The notes under the pieces were generated by a model. It was not told the DNA's origin and did no database searches. It saw nothing but the letters and a program-made list of their open reading frames with translations. Both the position numbers and the translations under genes were made by a program. A DNA stretch of 64,000 nucleotides from Desulfosporosinus sp. FKB (GTDB lineage: Bacteria > Bacillota > Desulfitobacteriia > Desulfitobacteriales > Desulfitobacteriaceae), in contig NZ_NADJ01000034.1 in the NCBI RefSeq assembly GCF_002196705.1, positions 62,001 to 126,000 of the forward strand. Direction: 5' to 3'. Positions 1 to 7,835 of this stretch are shown piece after piece (within the stretch, counting starts at the first letter, position 1; the number at the start of each line of letters is the position of its first letter).

Positions 1-546
1 GGAATCAATGGCGGAGCGTTTTGTGATCCTAACGGTGCGGGAAACGGTGGGTTTCCCGACGGGTTAACTGTGCATAAAGGAGAGATTGTCCAAAATAATA
101 TCGGTAGTAATAGCACGGACATCGTAGCTCTGGATAAGGAAGGCAAACTGATTGTAGGACAAATTACGGCAGATGACGTTAAAAAGAAAAATATTCAGGA
201 AGCGGTATTTTTCTGGCCCCCTTTAATCCAGGACGGAAAACGCTGTGAATTTAAGGACTCAGAATGGGGAATAGGACCTCGCACAGCTATCGGGCAGAAA
301 GAAGATGGCACGATTATCCTGGCTGTCATTGACGGACGTCAGCCACTTTGGAGTTTGGGGGCCAAAATGAGTGACCTCTACAACCTTTTCAGGGATTATG
401 GGGCAGTCAATGCGGCTAATCTGGATGGCGGCTCCTCTTCGGAGCTCTTCTATAACGGAAAAGTACTTAATAAACTCTGGGATTGGGCCGGTGAGCGGTA
501 TCTGCCAACCGCCTTTGTGGTTATGCCGGAGGAAAGCAAATCATGA
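1..546 (+). CDS. Phosphodiester glycosidase family protein (5' truncated by window edge)
   Basis: The frame is open from base 1 and begins with INGGAF, so the real start lies outside the window; the GTG at 70 is only an internal codon. The protein is the C-terminal part of an NAGPA-like phosphodiester glycosidase domain. The landmarks are INGG near the beginning, GPRTAIGQ, VIDGRQ, and NLDGGSSSELFYNGK near the end. The whole-length relative at 7836-8882 shares all of these, so the two are paralogues. Family members cleave sugar phosphodiesters such as GlcNAc-1-phosphate links and are usually anchored or secreted in Gram-positives. The substrate here is unknown. It is followed 40 bases later by a membrane-anchored protein of unknown function, probably in one transcript. 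Confidence 0.85.
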   Translation, partial: GINGGAFCDPNGAGNGGFPDGLTVHKGEIVQNNIGSNSTDIVALDKEGKLIVGQITADDVKKKNIQEAVFFWPPLIQDGKRCEFKDSEWGIGPRTAIGQKEDGTIILAVIDGRQPLWSLGAKMSDLYNLFRDYGAVNAANLDGGSSSELFYNGKVLNKLWDWAGERYLPTAFVVMPEESKS

Positions 547-586
547 CCTTGAATTTTAAATACTGACACCAAAGGAGAAATATGGC

Positions 587-1864
587 ATGAAGAAGAAAAT
601 GCGTACCCTCTTGGTGTGGATACTAGTTTCAATCATCCTGCAATTTGGAGGGTACTCTCTTTTAAACAAGCAGATGGAACGAGTTCTGGGAAATTCGGGG
701 ACAGATAGTCAACCACCCATTACTACCGAGCTTCAAGCAACGATCCCAGGTTCAGGGTTATCCAATATCCAAGTTTCCTATGCTAAAGATTATGCCGCGT
801 ATATGGACAATAATGTACTGAAGGTTTTTAATCTTAAAAAAGGAAATGTTGTGTTTGAGAAAAATCCTTCCACAGCTAACGATCAAACATTAGGGGTACT
901 TGATTACCAATGGCTGCCGGATCGAAATATTTTGCTCTATTTTTATGCTCAGAAAAACCCAAATGCTGTGACGACTGTAAAAGTCTACCCAGCCAAGCCT
1001 GAAGTCTCGACGCCTTCAATTTCCTTTAATTCCGAAGACCCTAAGCAAGAAAAAACCGTTATCAAGACCTCTCCCCAGCCCAAGCTTGAAAAACGCTATG
1101 GCAATTCTCAGCTCACGGAACTATATTCTTTGGAACTTCCGAATAGTGACGAAGATGCAATCCCGGATGATCGCCTGAATCCCTTTGAGAGTGGTAGTAA
1201 AGAGTTTCCAGCAGGCGGAAAAATTGAAAAATTTGTTGTCTCACCTGTTACGAATTTGATGTATCTAACTGTGAAGACCCGTTCCGGGCAGCAGCTTATG
1301 AAGATCGATGTTATGAAAAAGGTTAGCGTTCTCAGCGAATCACAGGAGGAAATCGATAATATGGCCGCTTCTGACCAATATGGAACCCTTTATATTGATA
1401 GTAAGCTAGGCGCTCTTCAACAGATTACAGCAATTCAGTATGATACTGCTTCGCAAAAGAACAAACGTTATATCATCACTAAAAATACCTCAGATCGAAT
1501 CCTCGGCGTTAAAAAGGGAAAAGTCTATATCGGAGAAGTGAAGAACAATCAACTTGTAACGATAAAAACTACGAATGACCTTTCGGACGTTAAAGAAAAC
1601 CCTTCTTTGAAAACTGAATGGGAAGGTTCAATTCCCTTCAACCCAACTACACGTGCGATTATAGGTGCTGATGGACAAATAATTGTCTGTGATAATCAGA
1701 AAGCCTATATCGTTAGAGATGAACATCTTAAAGAGGTCGTTTTGCAGGGGGATGAAAATTATTGTTCCGAGGATGGAGCTGAGCTTATCCAGCTGAGAAA
1801 GGAAGGTACCTCCACTTTAGTTAAATTGCAGCCATTAGAGCAATTGACTCAGGTAGGCTTCTAA
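587..1864 (+). CDS. Membrane-anchored protein of unknown function
   Basis: The product is 425 residues. The N-terminus has a basic MKKKMR followed by one hydrophobic helix (about residues 7-25), so it is probably a type II anchored or secreted protein. The remainder is rich in short beta-strand-like stretches with repeated Y-x-D/N patterns and could be a beta-propeller, but I recognise no family. AAGGAG about 8 bases before the ATG supports this start. It follows the phosphodiester glycosidase closely, which suggests a shared role at the cell surface. I cannot assign a function. Confidence 0.75.
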   Translation: MKKKMRTLLVWILVSIILQFGGYSLLNKQMERVLGNSGTDSQPPITTELQATIPGSGLSNIQVSYAKDYAAYMDNNVLKVFNLKKGNVVFEKNPSTANDQTLGVLDYQWLPDRNILLYFYAQKNPNAVTTVKVYPAKPEVSTPSISFNSEDPKQEKTVIKTSPQPKLEKRYGNSQLTELYSLELPNSDEDAIPDDRLNPFESGSKEFPAGGKIEKFVVSPVTNLMYLTVKTRSGQQLMKIDVMKKVSVLSESQEEIDNMAASDQYGTLYIDSKLGALQQITAIQYDTASQKNKRYIITKNTSDRILGVKKGKVYIGEVKNNQLVTIKTTNDLSDVKENPSLKTEWEGSIPFNPTTRAIIGADGQIIVCDNQKAYIVRDEHLKEVVLQGDENYCSEDGAELIQLRKEGTSTLVKLQPLEQLTQVGF

Positions 1865-1929
1865 AATCAAATGAAGGAGAGCAAATACCTGACGCATCAA
1901 ATATTTAAGCAAGTTCATTGTATAGGGAT

Positions 1930-1966
1930 GAAGCTCTGATGTTTAGCTTTAGCTGAACGAGTTCAC
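1930..1966 (+). repeat. Structured repeat, 3'-end fragment (copy M)
   Basis: This fragment holds GAAGCTCTGATG, then the GTTTAGC-TTTA-GCTGAAC terminal hairpin and the GAGTTCAC end that is common to the repeat family. The 5' three quarters of the element are missing. It lies between the 425-residue surface protein and the tetrahaem cytochrome gene. Confidence 0.8.
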
Positions 1967-2073
1967 TACTTCGTGTTGTCTTGAACGAAATTTAAATGCC
2001 CCAAAGTCAATTCATTAAAATGATTATTTTCTCACATACTACCAGGAAAAGAAAACTGTCGGAGATTAAAAAT

Positions 2074-2556
2074 ATGTGGAAAAAAATTATTTTAAGTGTT
2101 GCCTTAACTTTTGTTGGCTTTTATGCTTTGTTTCAAGTCGGTTATTATGCTACCTCAACTCCACCCTTTTGTGGTTCATGTCATGAGGTGAATAAATATT
2201 TAATATCATGGCAAACCTCTGCCCACAAAGATGTAAACTGTCTGGATTGCCATCAACCACGAGGTGAGCTGGGAAAATTTCAGGCTAAGGCACGGGGGCT
2301 AAATTATGTATTTCAACATTTCAGCGGTGATTATACGATTCCAACCAAGGCAATTGTATCCGATCAGAACTGTCTTCAATGTCATCTAGGGGATGATAAA
2401 TCCTTTCCCAATGCAGCTAAACTTAAAAACACTCCACAAGTAGATCATTATCAGACGATTAAAAAAGCCCAATCCTGTTTAGATTGCCATAGAGCAACGG
2501 GGCATGATATCGATATCTATTTGACTCGGGATTTGAAAGGTAGAAAGCAATTATAG
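2074..2556 (+). CDS. NapC/NirT-family tetrahaem cytochrome c (NrfH-like)
   Basis: The protein has 160 residues from ATG 2074, which is chosen because GGAG stands 10 bases upstream. The longer open frame from 1996 has no ribosome binding site and would put charged residues before the membrane anchor. One transmembrane helix (about 5-23) is followed by four CxxCH haem sites, CGSCH, CLDCH, CLQCH and CLDCH at about 32, 55, 99 and 134. Size and layout fit NrfH-type quinol dehydrogenases, which take electrons from menaquinol and pass them to a periplasmic-side reductase. No reductase gene (such as nrfA) is adjacent, so the partner is unknown. Confidence 0.9.
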   Translation: MWKKIILSVALTFVGFYALFQVGYYATSTPPFCGSCHEVNKYLISWQTSAHKDVNCLDCHQPRGELGKFQAKARGLNYVFQHFSGDYTIPTKAIVSDQNCLQCHLGDDKSFPNAAKLKNTPQVDHYQTIKKAQSCLDCHRATGHDIDIYLTRDLKGRKQL

Positions 2557-2585
2557 CCTAGCATGGCTTTATTCTTAAGGGGAGT

Positions 2586-2632
2586 GTTGCTCTACGAACT
2601 TGAGCAGTTCGTAGAGCAACGTTTCTTTTTTA
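2586..2632 (+). terminator. Rho-independent terminator after the tetrahaem cytochrome gene
   Basis: A 14-bp perfect stem (2586-2599 with 2607-2620) with a 7-base loop is followed by GTTTCTTTTTT. The 220 bases from here to the next gene show no further coding potential. Confidence 0.9.
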
Positions 2633-2852
2633 TGCTTCAAAATAATTAGTTTTACTATTTAAGTTTGAGGTGTTAATACCAGAGTATGACTCCGTTCGAC
2701 TGTCAAGGCATATTCTTCGAGGGATTAAATTAGAAGCGTTCACAGGGCCTTTGCTTTGAAATGATAGTAAAGCTCGCTTTACATTACATAGGAATCATGC
2801 TACCATATTATATGGAAAGTATCCTTTACAATTCGTGTTTGGAGGAATGTCC

Positions 2853-3050
2853 TTGAAGAATAAGCTTGAAGAAATTAGAAAACAACGCGGGATTACACAG
2901 GAAGAACTTGCTGACAGGTTGGAAGTATCAAGGCAGACGATTAGTTCTTTGGAAAATGGTCGTTATAACCCGTCTATTATGCTGGCATTTAAGATTGCTC
3001 GTTTCTTTAATCTGAGTATCGAACAGATATTTATCTATGAGGGGGAGTAG
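2853..3050 (+). CDS. XRE-family helix-turn-helix regulator
   Basis: The product is a 65-residue single-domain Cro/C1-type DNA-binding protein. The HTH (TQEELADRLEVSRQTISSLENG) covers about residues 14-36, and NPSIMLAFKIARFF follows, typical of short regulators of this class. I chose the TTG at 2853 because GGAGG (2841-2845) lies 7 bases ahead; the ATG at 2847 and GTG at 2835 are too close to or before it. It lies 3 bases upstream of a small membrane protein, an arrangement common for regulator-membrane pairs, and it may control its own transcript. Confidence 0.9.
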   Translation: MKNKLEEIRKQRGITQEELADRLEVSRQTISSLENGRYNPSIMLAFKIARFFNLSIEQIFIYEGE

Positions 3051-3053
3051 AAA

Positions 3054-3482
3054 GTGAAGAAGCGTAAATTATGGTTATACGCTATTTTAACAGTCGCGGG
3101 AGCCGTGCTGTTTTATCTGGGAGAATTTGTATTGGTCAGTGAAGCAGTAAAACAAATTTCAGGGCTGGGCATTGGGCTTGGTGCAGCTTTGTTTTGTCTT
3201 GGATTAGGGAAGTTTTTTGATGATCTTTTGGTATCAAAGACTGAAGGTGAAACAATGAAACGCAGAATAGCAATTGAACGTAATGATGAACGGAATATAC
3301 GATTAAAAGAAAAGGTTGGTGCTAAAGTTAATCAAGTATTGATTTATCTCTTAAGTATTTTGGTTTTGACCTTGAGTTTTATGGGAGCAAAGAGTGTCAT
3401 TATACTAATGGTTGCAGCTATAATATTTATTCAATTGTTCTTAACCATTTTTCTTTTTAATTATTATGGGAAGAGAATGTAA
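3054..3482 (+). CDS. Four-helix membrane protein, DUF2178-like
   Basis: The product is 142 residues with a GTG start just 3 bases after the XRE gene; the purine-rich GGGGGAG at its end serves as ribosome binding site. Two hydrophobic segments (about 7-25 and 35-52), a basic cytoplasmic loop with IERNDERNIRLKEK, then two more helices (about 92-108 and 112-135). The ERNDERN signature resembles DUF2178-type membrane proteins that travel with small XRE regulators. The molecular role is unknown. Confidence 0.8.
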   Translation: MKKRKLWLYAILTVAGAVLFYLGEFVLVSEAVKQISGLGIGLGAALFCLGLGKFFDDLLVSKTEGETMKRRIAIERNDERNIRLKEKVGAKVNQVLIYLLSILVLTLSFMGAKSVIILMVAAIIFIQLFLTIFLFNYYGKRM

Positions 3483-3582
3483 GGATAGGTTCATAAATTA
3501 TCATAGGTTGGCGACTTGTCTCATAGTCATAACTAATATACACTTCTTCATTTGCAGAATGATTAGAAAGTGGGAGGGCGTT

Positions 3583-3861
3583 ATGACTAAAGAGCAAGAG
3601 ATTCTCGATTTTCTGGAAGTCAATTTATTTAACCCCATTTTGCAATCACCAAGTACTTCAGAACGGTTCAAGAAGGCGACTCGTGGTTTACATTTGCGAA
3701 TGAAACAGAGAGATGCTCAAGGGATGATACAGTACTTCTGGAATACAGTTGTCGATACTAAGACGAAGCAGGCAAATTACGGGCGTTTGCTTGAGAATGA
3801 AGGGTTTTCTGAGTTTGAGGAGGTTGTTGCCAACTTTCGGGTTCGTTTTAAGGAATTGTAG
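3583..3861 (+). CDS. Small conserved-looking hypothetical protein
   Basis: The 92-residue product starts at ATG 3583 with GGGAGGG upstream; the in-frame extension back to 3466 overlaps the preceding gene and has no ribosome binding site. It is soluble and charged, mostly helical, with no cysteines or recognised motif. A terminator lies just downstream. I do not recognise a family. Confidence 0.65.
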   Translation: MTKEQEILDFLEVNLFNPILQSPSTSERFKKATRGLHLRMKQRDAQGMIQYFWNTVVDTKTKQANYGRLLENEGFSEFEEVVANFRVRFKEL

Positions 3862-3898
3862 GCAACAAATAGAAGTAAGTAAAAGTGATTTCTCTAAT

Positions 3899-3930
3899 AG
3901 GGTCAGCAGATTAAGCTGAACCTTTTTTTA
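3899..3930 (+). terminator. Rho-independent terminator
   Basis: AGGGTCAGC (3899-3907) pairs with GCTGAACCT (3915-3923) with one mismatch and is followed by a run of seven T. It ends the transcript of the 92-residue gene. Confidence 0.8.
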
Positions 3931-3943
3931 TCACACATTTGAT

Positions 3944-3988
3944 CCAATCGTAAGACATCCGCTTCTAAAGTGGGAGTGATTCCCATAG
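3944..3988 (+). repeat. Structured repeat, 5'-end fragment (copy K)
   Basis: It is preceded by TTGAT, then CCAATCGTAAGAC and a degenerate P1 hairpin (CTTCTAAAGTGGGAG), and it stops after the TTCCCATA block. The rest of the element is missing. The bases up to the next gene at 4146 hold no other repeat. Confidence 0.75.
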
Positions 3989-4108
3989 TTAATTCCGGTT
4001 AATTTCCATTTTGGAATAATATACCAAATTCGTTTAAATAGGACACGTTCGTTGTTTAAAAGCGCATCATCAGCATGCTCTCTTCGACAGTCTTCATTTC
4101 TTCAGCAT

Positions 4109-4126
4109 GAGATAATTATCTCGATA
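4109..4126. promoter_or_regulatory. Overlapping palindromes, candidate operator
   Basis: GAGATAATTATCTC (4109-4122) is a perfect 14-base palindrome, and TTATCTCGATAA overlaps it (4115-4126). Both lie directly before the ribosome binding site of the CWB2-VanW gene. A repressor site is inferred from position and symmetry only. Confidence 0.4.
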
Positions 4127-4145
4127 ATTGAAGGAGTGAGTTTTG

Positions 4146-5882
4146 ATGAGCAAAAAAATGATCGCGTCAATCATTATTGTTTGTAACACAATGATGGCAG
4201 GGTTGCCGGTTTACGCTGCAACGAATAATTCAAGTTCAGATATTAGTACGTCACAAAGTGTTAAGATGAATCGTTTAGCTGGGAAGACAAAATATGAGAC
4301 GGCCAAGGCCATTTCAGAGTATTATAGCAGTGGTAAAGTTAATAATGTAATTCTGGCAACTGGAAATAACTTTGCTGACGGAATTTCAGCAAGTGTATTG
4401 GCTCATACCAAAGAAGCTCCTATTCTCTTAGTTAATTCAACCGTTGAGGATTCTCAAGATGCCTTTGACTATATTCGCCAACATCTTGATCCCCTTGGCA
4501 CAGTTTATATTATTGGGGGGACAGGAATTATTGGAAATGAGTTCGAAGCTGAACTTAACGAACTAGGATTTGCCAAAATTGAACGAATTGCTGGTTTAGA
4601 TCGCTATGATACATCTTACCAAATAGCTGAATCTCTTCACACTGCGATGGGATCATCCGTTGTAATTTCATCAGGAGAGGACTATTCCGATGCGTTAAGT
4701 ATTTCGAGCTTTGCTGCTAATAAAAACTGGCCAATTCTGTTGTCACCTGCCAAGGAACTCCCTGAAGAATTGAAAAATTATTTGCAAGAACTAAAACCAG
4801 CGAAAGTTTTTGTTACTGGCGGAGAAGTTTTAATCTCGAACAATGTAATCTCCGAAATCCGCGATCTTTTGCCTGAGGCCAGTATCGAGCGGTTAATGGG
4901 GCAATCACGATTTGATACCAATGTAATTATTGCCAAGACATTTGTGACCAATCCGGCAATGGTCTATCTTGCCAACGGTTATGGCTTTGCAGATGCTTTG
5001 GCAGGAAGTGCGGTAGCTGCTCGAAAAGGAGAACCCATAATTATGGTCGATCCTTCCATCCCTACGTTACCTAAATCAACAGCTGGCTATTTTGAGAATT
5101 TTTTCATGAATAACTTAAGTCCCGATTTAGTTGCCTTTGGCGGAAGCGGAGTGGTATCCGATGAAATAATGGCAAACTCAAAACGTTTAATTTCGGGAGC
5201 AGTGAAAGGTACGAGTATCTATTCCATAGATGACCTTAATCAAACGGTAACCCAAAATGAAAGTTATTCTTTGCCCACAACAGTCCCCGCAAAACTCTAT
5301 AATAGTGATATAGAGAATCTGTCTGTCCAGTGGAATCCCCAGACGGTTGATACCAGTAAAGTAGGTACAACAGTTTACATCGGGGTCATTGATGGTTTTG
5401 CTAATCCTATAAAGCTTAACCTTACTGTCCGAGAACCGTTGCCAATCGCCCAATATACGACTTACTTTGATCCTGGCTTGGCCAATAGAACTGAGAACAT
5501 TCGCCTTGCAGCGAAAGCACTTGATGGAAAACTTTTAGCGCCTGGAGAACGCTTTTCCTTCAATAAAAGTGTCGGGGAACGAACTGCTGAAGCGGGTTAT
5601 AAGGAAGCCCTGATTATAGAAGGAGACTCTTTTACCCCTGGACTTGGAGGAGGGGTATGTCAAGTTTCCTCCACGCTATATAATGCGGTAAGTCTTGCAG
5701 GCTTAGAAATTATTGAACGACATCCCCATACGCTGCCTATCAGTTACGTACCGCCTGGGCAAGATGCAACCGTTGCTTATCCAGAACTTGATTTTAAGTT
5801 TAAAAATAACACCGCGGCTTCTATCTTAATTCGTAGTTTTGTTGGGGATAATTCTTTAACATTTAAGCTTTATAAGAAGTAA
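4146..5882 (+). CDS. Secreted cell-wall protein: three CWB2 repeats, Ig-like domain, VanW domain
   Basis: The product is 578 residues from ATG 4146 (AAGGAG 9 bases upstream; a TTG one codon earlier is less likely). A signal peptide ends near VYA at about 25. Three cell-wall-binding type 2 repeats begin at RLAGKTKYETA (about 44), RIAGLDRYDTS (about 148) and RLMGQSRFDTN (about 250). A bacterial Ig-like stretch (about 355-430) and a VanW-type domain (about 435-570, with GERFSFN and GGGVCQVSSTLYNA) follow. CWB2 modules bind anionic wall polymers without covalent linkage. VanW domains occur in vancomycin-resistance clusters and wall proteins, but their reaction is not established. Confidence 0.92.
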   Translation: MSKKMIASIIIVCNTMMAGLPVYAATNNSSSDISTSQSVKMNRLAGKTKYETAKAISEYYSSGKVNNVILATGNNFADGISASVLAHTKEAPILLVNSTVEDSQDAFDYIRQHLDPLGTVYIIGGTGIIGNEFEAELNELGFAKIERIAGLDRYDTSYQIAESLHTAMGSSVVISSGEDYSDALSISSFAANKNWPILLSPAKELPEELKNYLQELKPAKVFVTGGEVLISNNVISEIRDLLPEASIERLMGQSRFDTNVIIAKTFVTNPAMVYLANGYGFADALAGSAVAARKGEPIIMVDPSIPTLPKSTAGYFENFFMNNLSPDLVAFGGSGVVSDEIMANSKRLISGAVKGTSIYSIDDLNQTVTQNESYSLPTTVPAKLYNSDIENLSVQWNPQTVDTSKVGTTVYIGVIDGFANPIKLNLTVREPLPIAQYTTYFDPGLANRTENIRLAAKALDGKLLAPGERFSFNKSVGERTAEAGYKEALIIEGDSFTPGLGGGVCQVSSTLYNAVSLAGLEIIERHPHTLPISYVPPGQDATVAYPELDFKFKNNTAASILIRSFVGDNSLTFKLYKK

Positions 5883-5899
5883 ACCTCTCTTGCCTACAC

Positions 5900-6145
5900 T
5901 TATAATTTCCTTAGGTTCTGGAAAACCCTTTTATACCACTTCCAGTGACCACAAAAATGATAAACAGAGACAACGATTAGAATAATGGAAGCCCATTTAT
6001 GGATGGTTTCAAAGAACATGGCTAATTCGTCATTTCCTGAATCAAAAGGAAAGATAAACCAGACGAGAAGACCTGTAATTGACACTATCAACAATAACAA
6101 GATGAGCGCAGTATCAACCAGAAAATAATTTTTTGCTTTATTCAA
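5900..6145 (-). CDS. Small two-helix membrane protein, DUF4405-like
   Basis: The 81-residue protein starts at a TTG with GGGAGGTG upstream. Hydrophobic helices span about 10-30 and 50-68, with histidines at HKW and YHFCGHW that could bind haem b. The pattern resembles DUF4405 proteins, which are cytochrome b-like membrane modules. The haem role is inferred. It converges with the CWB2-VanW gene, with stop codons only 17 bases apart. Confidence 0.75.
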   Translation of the reverse strand: MNKAKNYFLVDTALILLLLIVSITGLLVWFIFPFDSGNDELAMFFETIHKWASIILIVVSVYHFCGHWKWYKRVFQNLRKL

Positions 6146-6274
6146 GCTACACCTCCCAAGAGATAGTTCAGATCGTCGGCCACGTCATAAAGAGTTCCTT
6201 ACTTTGTTTAATACGACCAATGCTTTCAAGTTATAATCTGTGGAAGGAAGATTTGGTGAGGTTATTTGTTTGAG

Positions 6275-6301
6275 AAGCAAGCTTTTTCTTAGAGCTTGCT
6301 T
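6275..6301 (+). terminator. Hairpin in the leader of the MFS gene
   Basis: AAGCAAGCT (6275-6283) and AGCTTGCTT (6293-6301) form a 9-bp stem followed by TATCTTGCTT. It precedes the likely MFS start and could be an attenuator or an upstream terminator. The T tract is weak, so this is tentative. Confidence 0.4.
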
Positions 6302-6321
6302 TATCTTGCTTACCGTTCTTC

Positions 6322-7605
6322 TTGAAGCTATACTCTAGCTATAACAATTTTCTCGAGCTAAATTCTCCCAATAAGAGAGGTGCGAGCGTCATTAACAACT
6401 TTACAACCTTAAGGAATAAATCATTAGCTTTATTAATGACCTCCCGTGTAGCTAATACGTTAGCAATTCAGATGCTGACGGTCGCTGTCGGATGGCAAAT
6501 GTATTCCTTGACACACTCAGCATTTTATTTAGGGCTTGTCGGATTAGTTCAGTTTATGCCTATGATTTTTTTAACCCTTGTCGTTGGACATGTTGCTGAT
6601 CGCTATGACCGAAAATTAATTATCTCGATAAGCCAGATGGTTGGAGCTATGTCCGTTTTCTTACTCGCGTTTGGGAATTTTCATGGCTGGATTAGTGAAG
6701 AAAGAATCCTGATCTTAATCTTTATTATAGGAATCGCCAATTCCTTTCAGGGCCCGCCGATGCAAGCGTTGCTTCCCAACATCGTCAGCGACGAAGTTTT
6801 TCCCAGGGCGGCGGCTCTTGTGGCTTCAGCCTCTCAATTTGCAGTAATTATTGGCCCTGGTTTAGGAGGTATAATCTATTCCTTCGGCCCTGGAGCAGTG
6901 TATACTATCACCGGACTTTTAATATTCACCTCAAGTGTACTGATACTTTTTGTTTCAGTAAGAAAAGACCAAGTTAAAACAGAATCTAAAAATTTAAAAA
7001 CCTTGTTTGCAGGTATATCCTTTATCAGAAGCAGGCCTGTGATCCTTGGTGCTATTTCTCTTGATTTATTTGCCGTATTATTTGGCGGTGCCACGGCCTT
7101 GCTCCCCATTTATGCCAGCAAAATACTCTTTATTGGTTCCTTTGGACTGGGAGTACTCCGCTCAGCTCCGGCTGTTGGAGCACTGTTAATGTCAGCTTTT
7201 CTGGCCAGATATCCGCTTAAGAAAAATGTCGGGCGAACTATGTTTCTAGCTGTAATTTTCTTTGGCGTCGCCACTATCATTTTTTCGTTATCGACTTCCT
7301 TTATTGTATCTATTTTGGCACTTATTTTATTAGGAGCTTCTGATGTCATAAGTGTTGTTATCCGTTCGACCTTTGTTCAAATGGAAACTCCTGACACAAT
7401 GAGGGGCAGAGTTAGCTCCGTAAATATGCTCTTCATAGGTACTTCCAATCAGCTTGGCGAGTTTGAATCCGGTCTGACAGCTTCTTGGTTGGGTACAGTT
7501 CCGGCAGTTTTCATTGGAGGAATCGGAACCATAGCCGTCGCTCTTCTTTGGATGAAACTGTTTCCTGAACTTCTGCACATTGATAAGTTAGAAGTTAGAA
7601 GGTGA
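6322..7605 (+). CDS. MFS transporter, EntS/MFS_3-like exporter
   Basis: The open frame gives 427 residues with about 12 hydrophobic segments. ALLMTSRVANTLAIQM, the loop GHVADRYDRK after the second helix pair (the MFS signature A), and NSFQGPPMQALLPNIV match the EntS-like exporter family, which moves siderophores or small drugs by proton antiport. The start is uncertain: the TTG at 6322 has no ribosome binding site, and the family core begins near residue 32-38. Translation may start inside, for example at an unusual codon after GAGAGGTG (6376-6383). A strong terminator follows. Confidence 0.88.
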   Translation: MKLYSSYNNFLELNSPNKRGASVINNFTTLRNKSLALLMTSRVANTLAIQMLTVAVGWQMYSLTHSAFYLGLVGLVQFMPMIFLTLVVGHVADRYDRKLIISISQMVGAMSVFLLAFGNFHGWISEERILILIFIIGIANSFQGPPMQALLPNIVSDEVFPRAAALVASASQFAVIIGPGLGGIIYSFGPGAVYTITGLLIFTSSVLILFVSVRKDQVKTESKNLKTLFAGISFIRSRPVILGAISLDLFAVLFGGATALLPIYASKILFIGSFGLGVLRSAPAVGALLMSAFLARYPLKKNVGRTMFLAVIFFGVATIIFSLSTSFIVSILALILLGASDVISVVIRSTFVQMETPDTMRGRVSSVNMLFIGTSNQLGEFESGLTASWLGTVPAVFIGGIGTIAVALLWMKLFPELLHIDKLEVRR

Positions 7606-7636
7606 ATTATTAACCCAATAATCATGAACTTAGCTG

Positions 7637-7670
7637 TCCACCCAGTAACAAAATTACTGGGTGGATTTTT
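7637..7670 (+). terminator. Rho-independent terminator after the MFS gene
   Basis: A 12-bp perfect stem (7637-7648 with 7654-7665), loop CAAAA, and TTTTT directly after. It lies inside a 71-codon open frame that I therefore consider non-coding. Confidence 0.93.
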
Positions 7671-7835
7671 AATACAATTGTTCGAAGGTATCACATTTTT
7701 CGAGATGAATTTTATCCGTCATATGACCGAAGAATGTATTTTGTTTCCGAAAATTGGGTTAACGTTTATCGTGAAATATGTTGTAGAATATAGATATTTA
7801 AGGTATCGTGTTTTCTCCAAGAGAATGGAGGTAAA

